A stretch of 64,000 nt of DNA from Ga0077527 sp021300125 (lineage in GTDB: Bacteria; Pseudomonadota; Gammaproteobacteria; Burkholderiales; SG8-41): positions 7,901-71,900 of the forward strand of contig JBKDUF010000046.1 in the NCBI GenBank assembly GCA_046339595.1. The letters are read 5' to 3'. The notes under the pieces are model-generated. The model was not told the DNA's origin. It searched no databases and saw only the letters and a program-made list of their open reading frames with translations. Made by a program: the position numbers and the translations under genes. The first letter of the stretch is position 1. The number at the start of each line of letters is the position of its first letter. This document shows positions 60,651 through 64,000 of this stretch, piece by piece.

Positions 60651-61115
60651 AACCCCGATCATAAGCTGCGCCTGCATTTGGCCGCCGAGCCCGACACCCT
60701 GGATCTCGGCCGCCGGCTGGCCGGCGCAATCCAGCCAGGCCTGGTCATCCATCTGCGCGGCGACCTTGGCGCGGGCAAGACCACCCTGGCGCGCGGGCTG
60801 CTGCGCGGCCTGGGCTACGAGGGCCGCGTGAAAAGCCCCACCTTTACCCTGCTTGAACCTTACAAGTTTTCTAGGTTAAACTTGTATCACTTTGATTTTT
60901 CTCGGTTCCTCGACCCTGAGGAACTGGCGGACGCGGGTTTTCGCGAGTATTTCAACCCGCAGTCCGTGTGCCTGATCGAGTGGCCGGAAAAGGCGCCCGA
61001 CCTGCCACCCGCGGATCTCGACATCATCCTGGAACCGGCGCCCGCAGGACGCGCCGTGACGCTCACGGCTCAGACGGAGATCGGCCGGCGTTGTCTCGAC
61101 TCAATGCAGCCCTGA
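60645..61115 (+). CDS. tsaE: tRNA threonylcarbamoyladenosine ATPase TsaE
   Basis: 156 residues from a TTG start at 60645; no in-frame ATG exists near the expected start. The Walker A GDLGAGKTT is at about 39-47, followed by SPTFTLLEPY and the LYHFDFSRFLDPEEL segment, all typical of TsaE. It provides the ATPase step of t6A37 formation on tRNA. It is followed 20 bp later by amiC, the common gene order in beta- and gammaproteobacteria. Confidence 0.92.
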   Translation: MHNPDHKLRLHLAAEPDTLDLGRRLAGAIQPGLVIHLRGDLGAGKTTLARGLLRGLGYEGRVKSPTFTLLEPYKFSRLNLYHFDFSRFLDPEELADAGFREYFNPQSVCLIEWPEKAPDLPPADLDIILEPAPAGRAVTLTAQTEIGRRCLDSMQP

Positions 61116-61135
61116 GACTCAACTGCCCTGCGGCA

Positions 61136-62476
61136 ATGGCGCCGCGACACTGCTGTTTTCTGATCCGGTGGCTGCTGCTTGCCCTGGCGCTGTTGGCACC
61201 GCCGCTGCAGGCCAATGAAATCCAGGTCAGCTCCACCCGTGTCTGGCCCGCACCCGACTACACCCGTGTCACCTTCGAGTCGCCGCAGCCGATCCGCCAC
61301 AGCCTGTTTACCCTCGACAATCCCCAGCGGCTGGTGCTCGACCTCGAAGGCGTGGCGCTCAATGCCGCGCTGACCGACCTGGCCGGCCGCATCAACGCCA
61401 ACGACCCCTACGTGAAGGGCGTGCGCGTGGCCCGCTTCAAACCCGGCGTGGTGCGCCTCGTGTTCGACCTCAAGACCCAGGTCAAACCGGAGGCGTTCAC
61501 GCTGGCGCCGATTGCCGGCTACGGCCATCGCCTGGTGCTGGATGTCTACCCGCTGGTCCCGCCGGACCCGCTGCTGGCCTTCCTCAACCGCCGCGACGCG
61601 GAAGCGGCCACCCCGCCGGCAGCCCAGCCCCCCGCGCCGGCGGCACCCGGCGCGGATGCCGCGGCGACGGGGCCGCAGGCCACACCGCCGGCCACGCAGA
61701 AACCCGAACCGGCGCCATCGGCAAAGCCGGCGCCCCGGCCGCAGCTTCCGGGCAGCGAACGGCTGATCATTGTCGCCATTGACGCCGGCCACGGCGGCGA
61801 GGACCCCGGCGCCATCGGCCGCGGCGGCACCAAGGAAAAGCACATCACGCTGCAGATCTCGCAGAAACTGAAGGAACGCATCGACGCCGAGCCCAACATG
61901 CGCGCCGTGCTGACCCGCACCGGCGACTACTTCATCCCGCTGCACATGCGCGTGGAAAAGGCGCGCCGCGCCAAGGCCGACCTGTTCATCTCGGTGCATG
62001 CCGACGCCTTCATCAAACCCACCGCCAACGGTTCCTCCGTGTTTGCGCTGTCCGAACGCGGCGCGACCTCGGTCGCTGCACGCTGGCTGGCCAAGCGCGA
62101 AAATGACGCCGACCTGATCGGCGGCGTCAACCTCGGCATCAAGGATCCCTACCTAAAGCAGACCCTGCTCGACCTGTCGCAGACCGCCACCATCAACGAC
62201 AGCCTGAAGGTCGGCAAATCGGTGCTGCAGCAGATGGGCCAGGTCAACCGCCTGCACAAGAACTACGTCGAGCAGGCCGGGTTCGCCGTGCTCAAGGCGC
62301 CGGACATCCCCTCGATCCTGATCGAGACCGCCTTCATCAGCAATCCCGATGAGGAAAAGAAACTGCGCGACCCCGGGCACCAGGACCGGCTGGCCGATGC
62401 CATCGTCAGCGGCATCCGCGCCTACTTTGCGAAAAATCCGCCGCTCGCACCGGCACAGGTCGCCACCACTCCCTGA
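61136..62476 (+). CDS. amiC: N-acetylmuramoyl-L-alanine amidase AmiC
   Basis: 446 residues. Signal peptide about 1-26 (ending LQA), an AMIN domain (about 28-135), a Pro/Ala-rich linker (about 160-215) and an Amidase_3 domain (218-430) with the zinc motif start DAGHGGEDPG, the VHADA motif and catalytic Glu in LIETAFISN. It splits septal peptidoglycan at cell division. A TTG at 61091 could extend the N terminus. It lacks a C-terminal LysM domain. Confidence 0.92.
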   Translation: MAPRHCCFLIRWLLLALALLAPPLQANEIQVSSTRVWPAPDYTRVTFESPQPIRHSLFTLDNPQRLVLDLEGVALNAALTDLAGRINANDPYVKGVRVARFKPGVVRLVFDLKTQVKPEAFTLAPIAGYGHRLVLDVYPLVPPDPLLAFLNRRDAEAATPPAAQPPAPAAPGADAAATGPQATPPATQKPEPAPSAKPAPRPQLPGSERLIIVAIDAGHGGEDPGAIGRGGTKEKHITLQISQKLKERIDAEPNMRAVLTRTGDYFIPLHMRVEKARRAKADLFISVHADAFIKPTANGSSVFALSERGATSVAARWLAKRENDADLIGGVNLGIKDPYLKQTLLDLSQTATINDSLKVGKSVLQQMGQVNRLHKNYVEQAGFAVLKAPDIPSILIETAFISNPDEEKKLRDPGHQDRLADAIVSGIRAYFAKNPPLAPAQVATTP

Positions 62477-62567
62477 GCCGCCCGGGCACTGGAACACGGC
62501 CGGGGCGGACGCGTAAGATATGCGCCACCACAGAGGCGCAACCCATGCGCCCGGAACCGAGGAAAAG

Positions 62568-63347
62568 ATGATCCCCCGCACTGCCGCGCTGCTCGCGCTG
62601 CTCGCATTGACCGGCTGCGCTGCCACCGGCCCCGTCACACCGGAGACGGTCACCCTGCCCCAGGTCAGCCATTTCTCCGCGCAGAACCCCGGCGAACGCC
62701 TGCCCACCGGCTGGCAGCCGTGGACGCTCTCGCGTTTCAAGCGCCCGACCGAATACCGGCTGGTCGATTATCAGGGCCGCACGGTGGTGCGCGCCCGTGC
62801 ACGCGGCTCGGCTTCTGGCCTGGTGCATCCGCTGACACTGGAGCCCGAACGCTATCCGTATCTGCAATGGCAATGGAAGGTCGAGCAGCTGATCGCCAAG
62901 GCCGACAACACCCAGAAGCACCTCGAGGATTCGCCGGTGCGGCTGGTGGTGAGCTTCGGCGGTGACATCGACCGCCTGCCGCTGGCCGACCGCATGTTCT
63001 TTGACAACGTGCGCCTGCTCACCGGACAGCAGCTGCCCTACGCCACGCTGATGTACATCTGGGAAAACCGCGCGCCGCTGGATACCGTGATCGCCAACCG
63101 CCACACCAGCCGCATCAAGATGATCGTCGCCGAATCGGGCCGCGACCGGCTCGGCCGCTGGCAGGAAGTCACGCGCAACGTGCTGGAGGACTACCGCCGC
63201 GCCTTCGGCGAGGAACCGGGGCCGATCATCGCCGTGGGCATCATGACCGACACCGACAACACCGGCGACAACGTCCACGCCTGGTACGGCGACATCGAAT
63301 TCCGGCGCAACCGGCCGGCGGCGCCCGCCCTCGCCAGCCAGAACTGA
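62568..63347 (+). CDS. DUF3047 lipoprotein
   Basis: 259 residues from the ATG at 62568. The signal sequence has a good lipobox (LTGC), so it is likely lipidated. The body carries the DUF3047 motifs: YLQWQWKVEQLIAKAD, LMYIWENRAPLDTVIAN and VGIMTDTDNTGDNVHAWYGD. The function of the family is unknown; it is expected to be membrane-anchored in the periplasm. A few bases separate it from the truncated aminotransferase. Confidence 0.87.
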   Translation: MIPRTAALLALLALTGCAATGPVTPETVTLPQVSHFSAQNPGERLPTGWQPWTLSRFKRPTEYRLVDYQGRTVVRARARGSASGLVHPLTLEPERYPYLQWQWKVEQLIAKADNTQKHLEDSPVRLVVSFGGDIDRLPLADRMFFDNVRLLTGQQLPYATLMYIWENRAPLDTVIANRHTSRIKMIVAESGRDRLGRWQEVTRNVLEDYRRAFGEEPGPIIAVGIMTDTDNTGDNVHAWYGDIEFRRNRPAAPALASQN

Positions 63348-63354
63348 TCCGGCC

Positions 63355-63720
63355 TCAGCGTCCGGATTCTTCGCGGATCGCGGCCACCGCGCGCCCGATA
63401 TCGTCCTCGCTGCCGGCAAAACCCAGCGACAGGCGCAACGCACCATCCTTGACATTGGCGATCACGTGATGACGCTCGCGCAGGCGATCCATCAGCGAAC
63501 CCGCATCGGCCACCGCGACGCTGACGATCTGCGCGCGCCCGGCCCAGGGCCGCGCGGTGTTGACTTCAAGGCCCGCGGCTTCGAGGCGCTCGATCAGCAG
63601 CGTGGTCAGGTGACGCACCCGCGACTCGATGGCGGGCAGACCGATGGACTGCAGGAAGGCGGCGCCGCGGCGCAGGACATGCAGGCCGAGGAAATTCGGA
63701 TTGCCGCCCTCGAAATGGTG
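63355..63720 (-). pseudogene. 3' fragment of a class V aminotransferase
   Basis: The minus-strand frame from about 63720 to the stop at 63355 encodes the C-terminal domain of a class V aminotransferase (HHFEGGNPNFLGLHVL, then IESRVRHLTTLLIERL and ANVKDGALRLSLGF). Homology stops abruptly at about 63720, where the DNA becomes a receptor gene remnant on the plus strand. The pyridoxal-phosphate lysine and the N-terminal two thirds are missing, so it cannot be active. Confidence 0.75.
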
Positions 63721-63722
63721 CG

Positions 63723-63987
63723 CCGACCTTCGTCGAATCCGGCGTCAGGGATTTCGTCAGCTTCCCGTGTTACGGCATGTTTGCGCCCGCAGGATTCCAG
63801 GGACATCACGACCACGCTCAATGCCGCGATCAACAAGGGCCTTAACGGGCCCGACGTGCGCGAGCGCTTCACCGCGATGACCTTCGACATCAGCACTGGC
63901 AGCCCCCAAGATTTCCGCCGGCTGCTGGTGCCGGAAGACCTGCGCTGGAAAGGCGTGCAGAAGCAGGTCAACATCCGCCTCGACTGA
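63723..63987 (+). pseudogene. 3' fragment of a Bug receptor gene with a frameshift
   Basis: The plus strand encodes the last third of a Bug receptor: PTFVESGVRDFVSFPCYGMFAPAG in one frame to about 63793, then RDITTTLNAAINKGLNGPDV and onward to LDW-like and VNIRLD in another frame, ending at 63987. A shift of about two bases near 63793-63800 links them. There is no start or signal peptide. It abuts the aminotransferase fragment on the opposite strand. Confidence 0.78.
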
Positions 63988-64000
63988 GGCCCTCTCCCTG

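Noticed and set aside
63723..63987. An intact receptor gene running to the right end of the window
   Set aside because: It lacks a start and signal peptide and shifts frame near 63795, so it is a remnant.
1..64000. tRNA, rRNA or riboswitch genes
   Set aside because: No cloverleaf with a conserved TTCGA-type arm, no rRNA-like stretch and no long structured leader was noticed on reading both strands; intergenic gaps are mostly under 210 bp.

Overview
The window looks like chromosomal DNA of a high-GC betaproteobacterium, most likely Burkholderiales or a close relative. The signs are nine intact Bug/TctC-type periplasmic receptors (plus one fragment), GlcDEF, YlqF, TsaE-AmiC and QueG homologues, and GC-rich codon use throughout. 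I saw no rRNA, tRNA, CRISPR array, integrase or transposase.

Layout. 1-6317 (minus): a tripartite tricarboxylate transporter set (tctA partial, tctB, tctC) with three double-cupin genes and a second receptor, read divergently from a LysR regulator (6475-7398). 7.4-10.4 kb: DyP-type peroxidase and a small acyl-CoA group (SnoaL-like, thioesterase, CaiB-type CoA transferase). 10.5-14.6 kb: glycolate oxidase glcDEF. 14.8-16.5 kb: a solo DNA methyltransferase and a small ABM-like protein. 16.5-28.9 kb: receptors mixed with catabolic enzymes (metallo-hydrolase, MmgE/PrpD, phytanoyl-CoA dioxygenase-like, MaoC + SDR pair, MFS, enolase-superfamily dehydratase, alpha/beta hydrolase, GST). 27.9-40.3 kb: a long co-directional run with four receptors, two acyl-CoA ligases, a flavin oxidoreductase, enoyl-CoA hydratase, alpha/beta hydrolase, DUF35 protein and thiolase, ending at a strong terminator. 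This reads as an uptake and CoA-dependent degradation module for an unknown carboxylate.

40.4-46.8 kb: GST, a ModA-like binding protein, another receptor, an M48 protease, a decayed ankyrin gene, an ABC-F ATPase and a DUF2189 membrane protein. 47.0-50.5 kb holds the strongest find: two genes whose reading frames cross an in-frame TGA exactly where a redox-active residue is expected, each followed by a plausible bacterial SECIS hairpin. One encodes a UGSC-motif selenoprotein and the other a peroxiredoxin with selenocysteine at the peroxidatic position and no cysteine at all. 50.5-63.3 kb is mostly housekeeping: transporters, ylqF, MATE pump, potassium channel, quinone oxidoreductase, exported MsrB, DksA-like protein, GNAT, racemase-like protein, queG, tsaE, amiC and a DUF3047 lipoprotein. 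The right end is a junction between a truncated class V aminotransferase and a frameshifted receptor remnant.

A second theme is a family of six intergenic palindromes of about 85-110 bp, built of 9-nt units (CAGGATNNN and its complement). They lie only between co-directional genes, directly upstream of start codons that lack a Shine-Dalgarno sequence. In two cases the left arm supplies the stop codon of the upstream gene.
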